Positions 23,801-38,800 of a stretch of DNA of 64,000 nt are shown in pieces. Positions within the stretch are counted from its first letter, which is position 1. Every line of letters begins with the position of its first letter. The stretch lies in contig OZ237776.1 in NCBI GenBank assembly GCA_965178125.1, forward strand, positions 310,001 to 374,000. Direction: 5' to 3'. The stretch comes from Bilabrum cf. latius (taxonomy: Eukaryota > Bigyra: Bicosoecida > Bigyra > Bicosoecida). The notes under the pieces are model-generated. The model saw only the letters and a program-made list of their open reading frames with translations, was not told where the DNA came from and made no database searches. The translations under genes and the position numbers were made by a program.

Positions 23801-26800
23801 TAGACACCACATCGGACACGCGAAGTGCAAACGGGGCCCCGGTCACGGTTGTGCCGGACGGAAGCGAGCAGCTCCATCGTGCCAGCCTGCAGGCGCCTGG
23901 GGTCCCCTGCAGAGGCAGCGACGTCGACTGAACAATGCCACTGCCACTTACCATTGTGAATTGTTGGCCAATGACATCGACCTCTCCCTAGTACGGACGT
24001 TCCCCCCTGTCCGAACATAGCAGACGAAAAGCCTCTTCACTTGGGCTCAGCGGTGTACCTCCAGGCGCAGACAGCAGCATAGCCGAAACGCTCCCTCCGT
24101 AGTCCTGCGGTAGCTCATTCGCATACTGAGAAACGGGAGATACACGGCACTGGTATGCGTGTTCCGTGTCCTGCTGCATAGCCTGAGCGGCTCCTGCTAG
24201 AGCCGCCGATGCATGCATGACGTGTCGATGCACTGCAGTATGGTACAGAAACATCGCTGCTGCTGCGGATTCCTAGTCACCAATTGGGTGCAATAAGTCA
24301 ACTGAATGGTGCTGTAAGGAACGATCGGCTGCCGCCACCATGCTAGCTGCCTACAGGGCTGGTCCAGAGGCAAGTCGTGCGCACGGGGCAGGCATTGCCA
24401 CGAATGTAGAGAGCTATTCAGAGCTAGATTCCGCGCCGGATGGCGGTGCTTCAGACACAAAAGGTATCGCCAATTGATCGGAGTACTTCTCCTCGCCAAT
24501 TAATGAGGTAGACAATTGGCTCGTTAGGTTCGATTCGAACAGCCGCACGCTACAGTGATGTAGCGACGGTGGAGCTGATGTAACGCGCACAGGAGCGCTA
24601 TTGTGTGAAGCAGTGTAGTGGGAATTACCAGCTGCTGCGGTGACCGTGCATGCCATGCTGAGTTCACCGACAGCCACGTACGGGGATCGCCTAGTCCCTG
24701 CCATCGCATCTGGATACTCAATCTGAGCTTGTACCGCAGGCGTATGCAAGGACACGTGCACTGGCCTAGAGGTCAGGGCAGAGTGTGTACCCTCACCAGC
24801 TTGTAGCAGTGCATAGCCCGGCACAGCCGCCACTAAACGTAGAATAGACATAATTGCATGTCGTTCTGCACTGGGTTCTGCTACCTCTTCCATTGCAAGG
24901 TCGTGAAGCCTCGTGGTGCTTGGGGAAGCCAGATGTGGCAGCAGTCTGGACTGCACTGCAGACACGGCCAGCTTTGCTCGCGTGTCTATCGACATGCGCA
25001 CGCGCACAGAAGAATCAACGTAAGCCGCTACAGTCGTTTTGTTGAGTTGCTCTAGATCTGCGGCGCTGCTGGCCTCAGTAGCGCCCTGCAAGGCATGGTT
25101 AGTGAACTACCCATTCGGAGCAAGACCCGCGGAAATTGCACCAATCGGAGTCACTTCAGGCTAACACTGGACAGGCTCTTCAGCAAAGGCGTCAATCTAG
25201 ATTCCTAACTATGCTTGCTACATACCTGCTTGTGCGCCTCGCAGTGACAGTCCAGCGGATAGCTGGGCACTAACAAGTACTGTCTCCCTGGGCAAATTCG
25301 GATGAATCTCCAGCCGTGCTGCATAACTCTCGGGTGCTTGGGCATTACCTGACGTCACCTGCACCAAATTCGTTGCCGTGAGAGCGGCCAATTCTGATGC
25401 CTTGCCTAGGGAGGCGACAATAGCGTCTAGTGCAGCGCTATCCTCTGCCTCCTGGCCGTTGGCAAGTCTCTCAAGGGCCTGCGAAAGCCCTTGACCCCAG
25501 GCCGGCACAATTGAATGCATCTGTGATGGAGCCAGCCAGCGCCATGCTACAGCAGCCGCACGCATGGTGTCTTGACTCGTTGACAGAGACGATAAGCTGG
25601 CTGTTCCAGAGCTTCCAGCTAGCATCTACCGTAAAGTAATCAAGGAGTCTTCGCGGGACCATACCGCCAAGGGGGAAATGCCAGTGTGCAGCATGCGTGC
25701 CTGCGCCCCACCGAGTCTCCACGAAACCACACCAGCCGACTGTCCAAGCGATGATCCCATGCAAGCGGATGAGTGAGCAAGCGCAGGCAGGTGCGTTACG
25801 CCAGAGGTTGCATTCCATCGTGGCATCTGGCACAGCCAAAGATCAGTCGGGCCCCAAGAGGGATGCCACGCCCTCTGTCTGTGCCACAGCCTAGCCTCAG
25901 GCAGAGGAAACATAGCACCGAATGGTTCAGGGCCCTCCGGCTGTTCTATCTATGAGGCGGAAGGGGTGTTCCAAGTCGTCGAATCAGAGTGCAGCACATC
26001 CACGACTAGCGGCATGCCGCCGGCTTCGTCGTCTGGCACAAGGGAGGCGAGGGTGTCGTGAAGATGGTGGGGCGATCTTGATGCCACGGATGTGATGGCA
26101 TCATCAGCATGTGTTGTGCTAGATTCTTCTCCGTTGCCAAGAATTCTACAGTCTGCTGCAAGAGCCACAGCTTGCCCTGCCTGCGTGCCTGTCAACGTGA
26201 GCCCAGGGAACTCCAGCGCGGACACGAGCTCCCTACATGCGGGCTGTCGAGGCAGCTGAGTTGTCATGGACTCAGGCGCAAGGGTTCCACTCCAACCACG
26301 AGGAATCTCGACAACATCTAGGCACCATATCGCTGCTTGCTGAGTGACAGTGCCTCGCAGCTGGGTCCTAGAGGCTGCAAGCACCGAAGACTAGGACGCG
26401 ACAGAGGCAACTTCGCTGGAGCCGAGGGGGGCTCTAGTCTCGTTCCGCAGGATCGACAGTGCAGTGGACGATGGGACATGCTCGACAGGCCGCTGCATGC
26501 CCTGGACTCGGGCAGTGCATTCGACCGCTGCAGTATAGTCAGGGCCTGCCGTCCACATTGCCTTAGGCGCTACGGCATGGGCTGCTGGCCAAGCAGCCAC
26601 GAAGAATTCTGCGCCGTCTACCCTTGATCTTGTTGTTCCAACGATCCAACTTGCCCTCGCACCTTGGCGTAGAGCAGTACCACTCTGTGCAGATTCAGCG
26701 AGCCTCGCAGATGCTTGCAGTTCGCGCGCTCGCTGCACTGCAGCCACAACCTCAGCGTCAAGCAGAACATCTCTAGGAGCAGGGCCATCGAGACCGGCAA

Positions 26801-29800
26801 TAGATGGAGGTGCATTGAGCTTGCTAGCCAGAGCCTCGCCTTCAACCAAAAGTCTTTGTCGTGAGCTGCGTGACCCAGGCCTGTCTATTCGAACTGCAAG
26901 CTTAGGCGCAGGACCCACAGCAACTGCAGATTCGTCCTTGCCGAGGTCAGCTGGGAGCGATTGCGCTGATGAGGACGCCGCAACAGCTATATCACACCAG
27001 TCTACCGGAGACGGTGCGATCGTATGCCCTTCTGACATCGACTGCAGTTCTTTAAGGAAGACGCCGTGTCTTGCGGCAATTGCTGCCGCCAAAGTTGTAA
27101 CTCTCGCGCTGGCTGCAAGAGTGGTATTCAGCCATGCAATCGTCGACTTCCCGATCCAGTTCGGCATTTCCAGGGCATCCCAGTACTGACCAGAACTGTT
27201 GCGCTTGAGGGGCAGCATGGAAGCGCGCAGCAGCTGCTCCTCTAGTGTTTGCTGCGAGCCCGCAGCCCGAGCTGGGGATTCGGTTCGCCGAGTTTGACAT
27301 GCCAGCTAGGACAGGCGCAGCAAGTAGCTATCCATGCCATGCGCGACACCATTTCGTTCTGGGCCTGCACTTGGATCATCTCTTATCTAGTCAAGCCATG
27401 GAAGCCCCGGCAAACTGCCTTTGGCAATTCCGATAGCCTTCATTATGCGCCCGATCCCGGCAGCTGCTCTGTACAGTGGTTCCAAGAAACTCAATCCAGT
27501 CGCGTCAAGGGCCTCACTGCCTGGTAGCCCAGGACGTGCAAGGTCATCAGCTAGCAGCATGTCGGGATGGGCCCCCCAGGAAGTCATGCTGGCAAGAAGA
27601 AGGCCGGTTTGGGACCGCCCAGCCGCGGCTTCGTCGATCAGTTGTTTCAGTTCCGATGCAGAACGCAACGAATCAAGCGCTAGTCGATGAGAAAGAAATG
27701 CGAAGCGCACAGAGAGCACGCGGCACCGTGCTTGCAGAGTTGAACCGGAAAGCGAGCTGCATCCAGGGTCAAGAGCTGGGTCAATGCCTCGGAGAGCACC
27801 TTCCTCCAAAGCGCCAAGGTTTGGTTGGACCCAACGGACATTTGGTTGTGTCACACGCACAACCACTTTTTGGCCATAGAGGACCACTGGTTGTGATATC
27901 CCTTCCGTTTTATACCTGCAGAGGAGCTGGAGTGAGACTTCGACGCCTTCAAGGGCAGACTCCACTGCAACCTGGTCAAAGACAGCCTTGCCCTGCGCAT
28001 CTGTGAGGACCGTCGTCTGTCCCCAGAGTCGTACGGCGTACGCACTTGGATCTATGATTGCTTGTGGATTGCCCAGCCCACCCGCAGACAATCGTGCGGC
28101 CCGGCTGATCGATATGTTGCACGGCACGGAAGGGAGCCGAACGCTCGTTGCAATCACCCGGGCAGATAATGGATCTGCACCGACTGGAATTGATCCCGGT
28201 ACCGTGGGATCTAGCAGATCGGATGCAACTGGAAACACCGCCTATGTTTGAGCTGTTGGTGGGGGATAGATCCACTGCCAAGACCCGGGGTCCAAGACTT
28301 GCTGCCCTAGTGCTGTCACAGCCGCCTCGCGGGTGGGCAGAACCGCATGCTTGGTGGACAGGGTAGTGTCCGTCCAAGCAACGGAGATCAGTGAAGCGAC
28401 GCCTGTAGCCGACACAGATGCCTTGATCTCATCGCCTCCCTGATCGACCGCGTCAAGCGCAGTGCAGTCTGCGCGAAGCTGCACAACGGAGCCCATTGGA
28501 GCTACTACTTGGCTTGTGAGGTCAAGCACGCCCCCAGGAGGTATTACCGTGGAACTGGATACGAGGATCGGCTCCTCAACATCCTATTCTAGCTGTTGAG
28601 CCTGCTGGCTATCCAGCTGGGAAATGATTGGTAGGTAAGCCCCACCATAGGACGCTGATATCTCACAGGACATGGCGGGAGCCGGCAGTACTTCTGGAAG
28701 GCTGGTACCGAAGAAATCAAACGACGCGAGAACAGCGTAGCTGCGCGACAACACCTCAGCAGCTGCAACCAATTCCTTAACGCGATTCGAAGACGTGTTC
28801 ACGCCTGGTCCGGAGAGTGCCGGCATGATCCCAATTGCGTCCTCAGTGTCCCGTCCACTGAACAGCAAAAAGGTCGGATGAGAAAGCAGTGCGGGCTGAG
28901 TCGGCGGGTAGATGCCCCTCATGCTCACGATGCCCGTAAGCAACGAGCCTACCTGAGCGTTCGAGAGAGCACCAACGGACCCGTCTAGCTGCAGGGCACT
29001 GCACACATCTTCGACAGCAGACGGGTAGTCCGAGGGCGCCTGCTCAAACATGTAGAACGTCGGAATCGCGATTTCCTGCAGAGATGTCTGCCGGGCAGCA
29101 AGTTCCGAATCGGTTCGAATCGCTGATTGTATCTCTTTGATGAGCGCCGTGTCGTTCCTCCCGATTGATAGAGAATGCTCCCGGTACCGGCGAAACAAGG
29201 CAGGGAATCCCTTGACTTGGCTTGTGCCCGGAAGCACACGGGTACCGGGCATCACGGCCTGTACGCTCTGTCCATTCCCGGCTCCACCCTGACCGCTTGT
29301 TGTTCCTGTTGCGGCACCATACTTGATATATATCCCCTCGGATACATGATCTGCGTGGTTTGCGACTGCAACTGTATCGGAAATAAGCAGAGCCTTGGGG
29401 TAGTTTATAGAAGAGTATGCCACACCGGCAGCAGCAGTATATCCCCCGGCGATAACAGAATCCTGAAGCCGAACGGACCGTCGTTCAGACTCTGAGGTGG
29501 GCATTGCAGCGACAAAGCCGCCCTTGACGGCTCCGCGGGGGAACACCATACCAGCTGGGCCAGCTGGGACTGTGACTTGATGCAACCTGCTTGGGTCAAA
29601 CCCAGGTACTGCTGCGCAGTAGCCCGTTAGTAGCTGCAGACCCGTGTCGTTCCGTCTGCCAACTGTCAGAGGTGATGATTGAACCACATTGGCCAGAGCC
29701 ACCCAGCTCGCTAGCATGGCTGGATCTGATCCAATAGCAAGCGATTCCCGCAGCGAGCGTCCGGATGTTTCAATAGCACTTCTAGAATTTCGTCCCAAGC

Positions 29801-32800
29801 TACTGGAGATCCCCTGCAGTTCCACATTTTCGGTATCCCTACTCAGGATCGCAGCACCTGCCCCCAGGGGAGCTGCTGTTCTATCAATTCGACAGGTTCT
29901 AGCATCTGCGATGGCATGCACGGGCCACGAAGACATCACCCTGTCGCCGATTATCGGTGATGTGGAGCCCAGCAGCATGCTTGCATCTTCTCGGCGGGAG
30001 CCGTTGTGGAGCCCAGTCCGAGCAAATACCGTTTTCTTCGTCGTGTCCGAGTATGCTGGAAGGACAGAAGCGTACTGCTGCCGAAACGTACTTATTAAAC
30101 CGGCAGTGAACGTGGAATTTCCTGCTAAACTTGTTCTGTTTGATACAGCGGCTTGAACAGATAGTTCAGTTTGCAGCAGCTGTCCGATTGCTGGCATGAG
30201 TCGACTCGCCGGCCACACGCCGGACTGCTACACGCTTTGGACGGATGATGCAGCAAGCATCCGACGGATAGAATATCCAAGATTCTCATTGGGATCGAAT
30301 GAGATGTCGACACTCGTAAACGCCGCCGCCGATTCCAACGCTGCCTGCAGTGCGATATGCTGCTGTGCCATGGACTGCAGCTCCAGCGTGCTTCTGGCGG
30401 CTCTGTCTACCACTGAGGCGGCACTGAGCCACTGCAGCATGCTGGATGACAGGCATCTATGAGAGTACACGGCAGCTTCGTGAACGGTGGCAAGCACCTT
30501 GATTCCAGACCGTGACGCGAATGACACCGCGCTTGCCTGATATCGTCCGGACACCACTCCTGCTTGCAGGCCATTATCGGGAAGACTGACTTGGCCGATA
30601 GAATGCCAACGCTCCGAGTTTTCAGCCAAAGACACACCACCGTCCCACATTACATCTAACCCTGTTTCTGTAAGCTCTACTCGTAGACGAGCTCGCACTA
30701 CTCCCTGCAGCTCTACCAGTGAAGACGTGCCTGTCAGGTCTTGCAGTTGCCCAGAGCAGACAATGCCACTCCTCGCCGCAGTTGAACTCTATGCCATACC
30801 CATGCGTACACCACAAAACACTAGGAGAGGGAGTGTATCGCTATTAGAGTCGTCTGCTGAATACAAAGCCAGTCCTGCGCTGCAGCTGTCGAGATAGGCA
30901 TCGCTCGAGGCAGACTCTTCTGTACAACTCCCGATCTCCACGTCAATCACAACGATACGAGAGCCATCTGATGCTTCGTCGTCGAAGTAAATCTCAATTG
31001 GAGAAGCTTGAAATGACGAGTCAGCGATTTGGAGCTGAAGCTCGCCGCCTGCGGATGCAGCCCGCTCAAGCAAAAGCGTGCTGGAACCAGGCTGCTAGCT
31101 GGCAGCCAAAGCTCTCCGTGACGAAGTTAGTTCCAATGACATTAAAGAAACATCGGGTACATGAGACTGCATGCGTTGCAACTATCCAGAGAAGCCAGCT
31201 GAGTTCATTGAAATTCTACCAAACCCAATCTGTGGGGCACTGGACTCTGGCAGGCCTAGGACTGCACATGCTGTGCTGTTCAGGCCAGATGTAAACCAGT
31301 CAAGAGCTCCCATATGTGGTTTGATCTGGCTACGTAATCCACCTCTAGGGGGTAATGAGGAGCCGAGCATCGACATTAGCTGTTCAGTGGTGGTTGCCCG
31401 CGCCAGCTATCCTATCGGTATATCGTCGTGGTAGAAATCCCTCGGTCGAATTGCCATAGCAGCAGCTGGTGCAGACACAAACGGATGGCCGGCAGCTCGG
31501 GTCCGAGCGTCCATAGCGGCTATGCTCCTTTCCATGGCGTGCATTCTTGCTGCACTTGCGGCCGCATCTTCCAATTGCTGGGGAGTCTCCAATGGTGCAA
31601 AGGCACCTCCCATGGTTGCCAACTGCTTCTGGTAGTGCAGCCTGACGTCCTACTCAATCTACAGAGCTGCTGCAGTCGATGCATCGGTGTCATCAAGCAC
31701 CCTGCAGCCTAGGGTCTCAAGCAGAGATCCATCAGTCATCGCGATGGCGCCCCCCCCGCTGCCACCATCTCCATCGCCGATTGCTTCGAGCAAGGCAGAC
31801 GAGCCCCGTGCACTTGGCGAAGAAGCGCTCGATACAATACCTGACAAAATCACTGCAGACTACATACTTCCTCCCAACATTGAAACACTGTCTGATGTCC
31901 CCCCACCTTGCTCTGGTATCGAATACGCTTGACCCCATGCCCGTGATGACAGAACCTAAACAGCCTTGTCAGCTGGAGACAGCTGACTGAATGCACTCGA
32001 GTCCTCAGGCAGCGTGGTGCTTGCCTCGAGGTCTCTCGATACGTTTATTGCGCGTAATGTCCTGGCAGGATCAATTCCGGCTACTGAAGCTCCGATGTGA
32101 AAAGGTGCCTCCAGGGTCAACGACCCTGCGCCCCCGCTAAAGATGGCGCCTCCCATCGCACCAGCACCGCAGAACATCAATACCGTCCCTTGCACCGTCG
32201 TAGCGGAACCATTGGCAGCGATGCAACCGCCGAACGATTTACGCATAGAGTGCGGGGCCCGTGCAGCATCGTAGATAGTGAATGACTCCGCTAGCATGGC
32301 AGCGTCTTCGATCGGGTCGTAGCTTGTGCGGGCCAAATCAGCTAAACCTGTGGCGCTACTTTGCTACAATCCAGGCTGTCCCCACCAAGTAGACGACGAC
32401 TGAGATAGCTGGACCACCCCAAGCCTATGCTACGCCAAGAGGTTCTCGCTGACTAGAGCGTTCTTGAAGACAGCGTCCCGTCCAGATTGAATTCCGGCAG
32501 AGTCTGCCAACACGTGAGGCTGGCCGTCACCAACTAGGGACTGCACCTGGCCCTGGGACGTAAAAATATCAGGAACAAATATCGAAAGTCTCGACAAAAA
32601 GAACTACTGGCTTGCCTTGATCAGGATGGCCTGCGCAGGGTACCCGTGGCAAGCGTAATCAACGGGGATGGGGTCACGGAGCGTGCGCCTGGCCTCGCGC
32701 TGCGATCTTGCGAACCGAAGCATGGATTCGTCCGTCGGGAGGCACCTCGCCGGCACAATGGCCAGCATTTTTGTCACTGCAGACCCGTCCACAAGATCGC

Positions 32801-35800
32801 TGTACTTCTTCTAGAAAATATCTGTGCGCATCGCGTCGAGTGTCAAGGTGGAACTCTGCAGGAACGATAGCGTTGTCGGCAGCATAGCAGGCTGAAGACT
32901 GGCCTGTGCATCATTCATCGGCACAGCAATGATATCTGGAAGCTATACGGTGGTACTCCACGAGCTATCAGGGCGAATCCAAGCCTTTACCGTGTGTACT
33001 GGTCCAGACTCGCGAAGAGGCACTTCCAGCAACTCCACTGGATCCGATCCAATGGAGAGCGCCCCGGTTAGAGGCCGCCGCTACCCGTCCGTACCAATGA
33101 CGTTTGATGAAGTCAGGCTTGCCACATCAGCGAACCCGATTGGCCCTGCTGCTGCCTCCGACGGAGGTAGCGGTAGATGCCACAGTCGCCAATCAGGGGC
33201 GGCAGCAGCAATGATCAGTCGCCTATCACCGCCCCTGGCGATGGCCCTAGACGCCTCGATGGAGCCTACAAGTTTATCAGCGAGAGCATCCGCTGCAATT
33301 CGCCCCTGCTGCAAAGGAAGCCACGCGTCTGGGTTATTCCGCATAGCGCATTCATGGTCCTGCTGGCCTGGCAGGTTAACAGCACCGCCAGGTCTCATGA
33401 TGCTGAGTTCCATCGATGACACGCTCCACGGAAGCGGCTGTAAGGCATGCGGCACGATCAGTTGAGTCCACTAGGCTGCTCCAACAGAGAGTGTGGAGCT
33501 CCAGCTGCTCCCCACTGGCGAATTAAACCATGACTTGCCACCGCTGGCCACGCACTCAGTCCAATTGTCCGTGTCTCCGATCACACGGACCAGCGCTCGG
33601 ATTCTGCTCACAAGGGACCGGCCGACTTCGGTCACCTGGTGCTCCACGTGCAAACGCCAGCCGAGCGGAGCTGCACGGAGACCGTCTATACTACACCGTT
33701 TAGCCATGCTGCCGGCTTCGTGCCGCTGGAAGCAAGTGAATTGGCTATTGCTTCTCATTCCGCACACTGCCATGATCTGATTCGCAGATGAGCTGAACAT
33801 ACCCAGCCCTGACACTGACTGGGCGGATCCGACGCTTTCTGCGCCTGTGATAGCTGACAATGATACCGATGCAGTCCAATTCCGACCAATTGGTACGACT
33901 AACGGTGATCCCACAAACACGCTGAGTTCAGCTGTTTGATTCGAATCAGCAAATGCTGAGCACTGGTCAACGACCGCTTGCCGAGCTGCAATGTGCGTCT
34001 ACCATGGTGCTGCAGACCGGCCTTCAATTATACGTCTGACCGTCTACTTTGCCAGAGTATCACTCCGAATCGATTCCACAAGTGCAGTAGCATTGGATAT
34101 GCGGACTGACATGTTGATCGGTATGCACGTTCCGCTGCAGGGTCCTAGAATACGCCTGGGCTCAGCACCACCAGGAGGATCACACACCGCTATGGCGGCG
34201 GGTGGATGGGTCGGTGAGAGGGCACCCAAGCGTTCCAACGCGTGCACAGTTCGGTCATCCATTGTAGTGTTGAAGGCCATCGTCGAATCCATTCCACCAG
34301 GGCCTGCAGTGGTCTCTGCTAGCCATGTATCATTGATTTGCCAAATCGATCGAGCCCTACTTACCGCCGCTCGAATTCCGTTCTCCAACGTATCACCACC
34401 GAACCCGAACGGTTCAGCGACGCATTCTGGCCAAGCACCGATCATCGCAAGTGGAAACATGCCACCCTTACCGTGCATCCTCTCCCAATGTCGCCATGCG
34501 GATGCTCCGAGCAGGACATCTGCGGCGGGAGCCAGCTGTAGCATTGGGGCTCTGAGCCCAGCAACGGGTACGGATGCGAACGATGGAACGAGAATGGAGT
34601 CTTCTTCAAGCGTATTGGCCGAGTTCTGCTCCATCGCTCGGGCAGCATCGAGCGGCATAGCTAGGCATCTCTGTACCGAGGATCCCGCGAGAATCTGGAG
34701 CTCCCGGTCATTGTGGCTGGCTAAACAGCCGCCAAAGGATTCGTCACCGAGCGACAGCCCGTCACTCATATCTGCACCAGATATTCGTACCGTAGAATCA
34801 TCGGTAGAGATAAGCCCTCCCATGTTTGCCGTACCCTGCCTGAGAATGGCCCCATCTTCGATTGTCAGCATTGTCTGGCGAGCACGAAGCACGCCGCCCT
34901 GCATGGCAGCCACTCCCCTCTCGAGTGTGACTCCGCCACGCATGGTCACCTGACCCCTGATCTTCTAGCCAAGCGCATCGGATCGAAGGCAGAAGACTCC
35001 ACCAGAGCCCATGGCAGCCAAACCTGGTCCAATCCGAACGTCCGGCCCTCGAAGGAGCACCACGAGCTCAGAGTCGGCTCGTGCGTTCAAGACTCCACCG
35101 TCGTGCAAAGCCACTGCATCCCCGATCCAAACATTCTCACCGGCTATAAGTAGTACTGCACCGGTCTTGATAGATGCGGCGATCAGTGCTGCTTGCTACA
35201 GCGGGGATGCGTCCCGTTTAATAGGATGCACGTAGGTGGCTCGCCTGGCTACCTCGACACCACCTGATGCGCCGTAGTCACTTTGCGCTGTCCCCTCAAT
35301 CACCGCCGTCAGCTCATCCCACACATCTTGAACCGTGTCCATCGAGTAATTTGCCTTGCCTTGACGAATCGGCAAGGCTGCTGCGCCATTGCTCGCACGT
35401 ACTGCCGAAACCTGATTCGAGGTTGAGTTGGACTCTGCCACGAGTCCCTGTCGGTCTTGTTGGTCGCCGATACCATCCGGTCTGAGCAGCGTGGATTCTA
35501 CCGCCTGAAAAGGTAAATCATGTTGTTGCAATTCAATGCACCCTCCGCTACCTTGGAGCGCAGAGCAATTGCTGATTTGCGCTTGTTGCAGCACTTCTAC
35601 TGCGGACACGCAGGACGCACCGTTCCGCAAGTCGCAGACTGCGGCGGCACGAATGGCTCCGCCACCTAGCAATCCCGTTGCAAGTGTATCGTGGATTTTG
35701 GCTCCTTCACTCACTTGCACGTGCACGATGCAGGCACCGAGGCAGTCTGCAGCTATCGCGCCTCCATGACGACTGGCTGCGGACCGTGAAATGGAGGCAG

Positions 35801-38800
35801 ATTGATGCAGTTTCACCGCAGTGATAGCCTGGGGCACTAGACCTCTTGTGCTGAATATCGAAGAAGAAGACGACAGCACCCGGATGGCCCCACCACTCCC
35901 TAGAACAGATGTACTGTCTGAGATGATACCTTGGATGTCTGCTGATGCTGCCACTGCTTCAGCGCTGACATGAACCGAAGACAGCAGTATCGCACCACCG
36001 CTACCGGACGCACTCAAGTTTTCCAGTGCTGCCGATGGGTCCATCAATATGAACGCTTGCGCATCCGTGTGTGCAGTCCCTGAAACTCGGTGATGCTCGG
36101 TCTGCGTTGACAATGACGTACCAGTCAGGCCAAGTATCGCCTGTGCAGGCCATGCCGCCTCAGGATGCGACATAGTTTCCATTGCACCCAACACTTGGTA
36201 CTGCGCGTTCCATTGAGAAGCACCATCCTGCTCCAGTTGAAGTGCACCACCAAGTCCAAGATCTCCCTAGAGCTCACGCCCATCACCCGCCCTCAAAGGA
36301 TCTGCAACAACAACTGCAAGACCCCCACCCCCACCGCCTGCGACCGCATGACGAATACTTGACCTGTAGCCTATTTGTGCTCGAGCCGTTCCGCTTATTC
36401 CCTCCTGTGGGAGGTCCACGTGACTATCGGCGAAGGTACGTCCAAGGCTGCCCCACGGGCTGATCGGGTCGACAGAAATTGTGTGTTGCACATGTGCACT
36501 TTTGCCTGCACTGACTCGACCAAGCCATTCAAAGGGAGCCTTGTGGAAACCATGCACTCCTTCACTTGCTGCAGAGGCGTACAGCTAGAAACGGGTCTCA
36601 CTTGACAGCATACCCGTCAATGGCTTACCAGATGTCACGCTTGATGCGATGTGCAGGATATCACTGCGCAGAAGCATTCGTGCAACTCTGACATACACCT
36701 ACCCAAAAAGTCTTTCCTCCTGGCTTGAAGCGTGGTTGTGATGGCTGAGACCCGGTGACCTCCGCCCAGAACTCAGTACCGCCATGCCGCCGCCATCTCC
36801 ATCCGACCTGCTGCAGCGTATATTCCCCGCACTAATAGATACGTAGCTTGACGGGTCTGAAGCGACCGCAGACACCGCCCCACCACTCCCTGGAAGAAGC
36901 CAGCTGTTCGCCGTATACTCTGCAACAGGCTCTAGCGACAGAGCGGCCTCGTCCAGCAAGCGCTTGGCTGTACCACTCGCCCAGAACATATACTCAGCAG
37001 AGTTTCGTTCTGGCGAGCTAGGATCAATTTGCGGCGATGTGATCTACACGACTCGGCCCACGTGTGGTAGCATGGAAACGCACCGACTCCATGGTCGACC
37101 TGATTCCGCCACTCTCGACAACTAGAATTGTGCGCGCTGAGGTCGCGCTGCGAAAGACATGCTCGCTGCCTATGCAATCTAGCTAGCCGCTCTAGCGGGT
37201 ATGCTCCTGTCGTCATCTGTGCCTATTTTTGTTTGTACTGGCAATCCAGCTGGTACAAGTACGTCGAAACGATCCCGCAAGGCACTCTGAATAGCAGCCA
37301 AACCATGAGGTATGCCATCTTCACCACCGATCAGTCTATTGACTGGCATGGCAGCGGCCATGCCTGCGCCAACATGCATATGGAGACCTGTCCAAAGCCC
37401 ATCATTGCACGGGGGGGGCATGAGGGCGACCCCCGCTTCCACTTGGGTGTCCCTACCCTCCCATTGCCTCGTCGGGATTGGCCAACCCCTTGTGTACTCG
37501 GTAGAGGAACGTTTGCGGAGCCATTCATCGGTGCCTGGCAGATCCAGAGATTCAATCGAGCTGAATGTTGCCTAAACCGCACGATTGTTCTAATGCGACG
37601 AAGACTCCAGCACTCCACCAGCAACGCCAGCGGCTGCAATCGTGCCACCTGTCCCGCCACCATGAGACGCGCTAGCTTGGTACTCCATACCTGCTTCGGA
37701 GCTTTGAATTTTGCTCGAGAGACCCGCAGCTACGAGCTACACCGCACCACCATGCCCTCGTGCAGCCACGGTATGAGCTACCATTGCCTTCTCACGCCAA
37801 TACGAGTCCAGCTGCACTCGTGCGCCAGAGTATGCGAGAGCCCGTGTGATCGCGCCGCCCCCGCTTGCAAGTGAAAATGACTGCCCAGCGACGTGATAAG
37901 CATGAATTGTTGATCGTTGGCCGATAGCGGAAATGTCAACCAGGCGCGGTGTCCACTTTGCTGCAACCGCGCATTTTGACGGATCTCGCCGCTGGATGTC
38001 AGTGGCGAGACTGCTCTCCAAGCTGCCACCGAAGTTGCGGACCTGAGCCCACACTCTATATCTATTTGATACTGCCACCTCGATACGCCCTCTTTGTGTG
38101 GATCGCATTCGAATCAGGCCAGCTGGAGCTGCAGCTGCTAGCTCCCTTGAATTCGCGAGTCCGAAAGAAGCACTAACTGCAGCAGCTGACAGCGGCACCA
38201 GGTAGCCAGCCAAATCACCCTTGAGGCGAAGGTACACAGCAAGATCTGTTCCGCTCGGCTGTGCCGGTGAGGCCGGACATACCTGCCTCCGCTGATTGGC
38301 CGCGAGTCCAGGCGGCATCTGCACCCCCCTTGCCGAGGAAAGAATCCTTCCGATTCTGTGGGCGTCGATCAGTGCGCTCTTGTTGAACGAGGCGGCCAGT
38401 GATGGATCACCTGAGACTTGCGTCAGACCATTGAATGAATCCACATCTAAAGGATTCACCACGCACTGTTCGATGGAGTGAATACCAGCAGGAGGAGTGG
38501 ACGCAGATCCCACAAGCGAGGAGGGGCACGGGTATGGTCCGCTGCCGTCGGGACAGTAGTACCACGGTGGACACTGGCGGCATTGGAACACCGAGGAGTC
38601 ATCTTCAGACAGCTCAAGGTAAGTTCCGTCGCTGCACACGGGTAGTGTGTCCGGTTTGCTTCCGAGCTAGTAGCCCGTGTTCCATCCAATGTGTCCTGTC
38701 GTGACCATCAGCTCCCGCCAGGGTGTCGCTACAGTTAGATTCGGGCTCCCGTATGCCCTGTGCTGTCGCTGCAAGGCTCGAATGTCACCCCCTAGCAGCT

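Noticed and set aside
33991-34953. 320-codon plus-strand open frame
   Set aside because: Antisense to the beta-helix region, whose GGA/GGC motifs and frame continuity identify the minus strand as coding.
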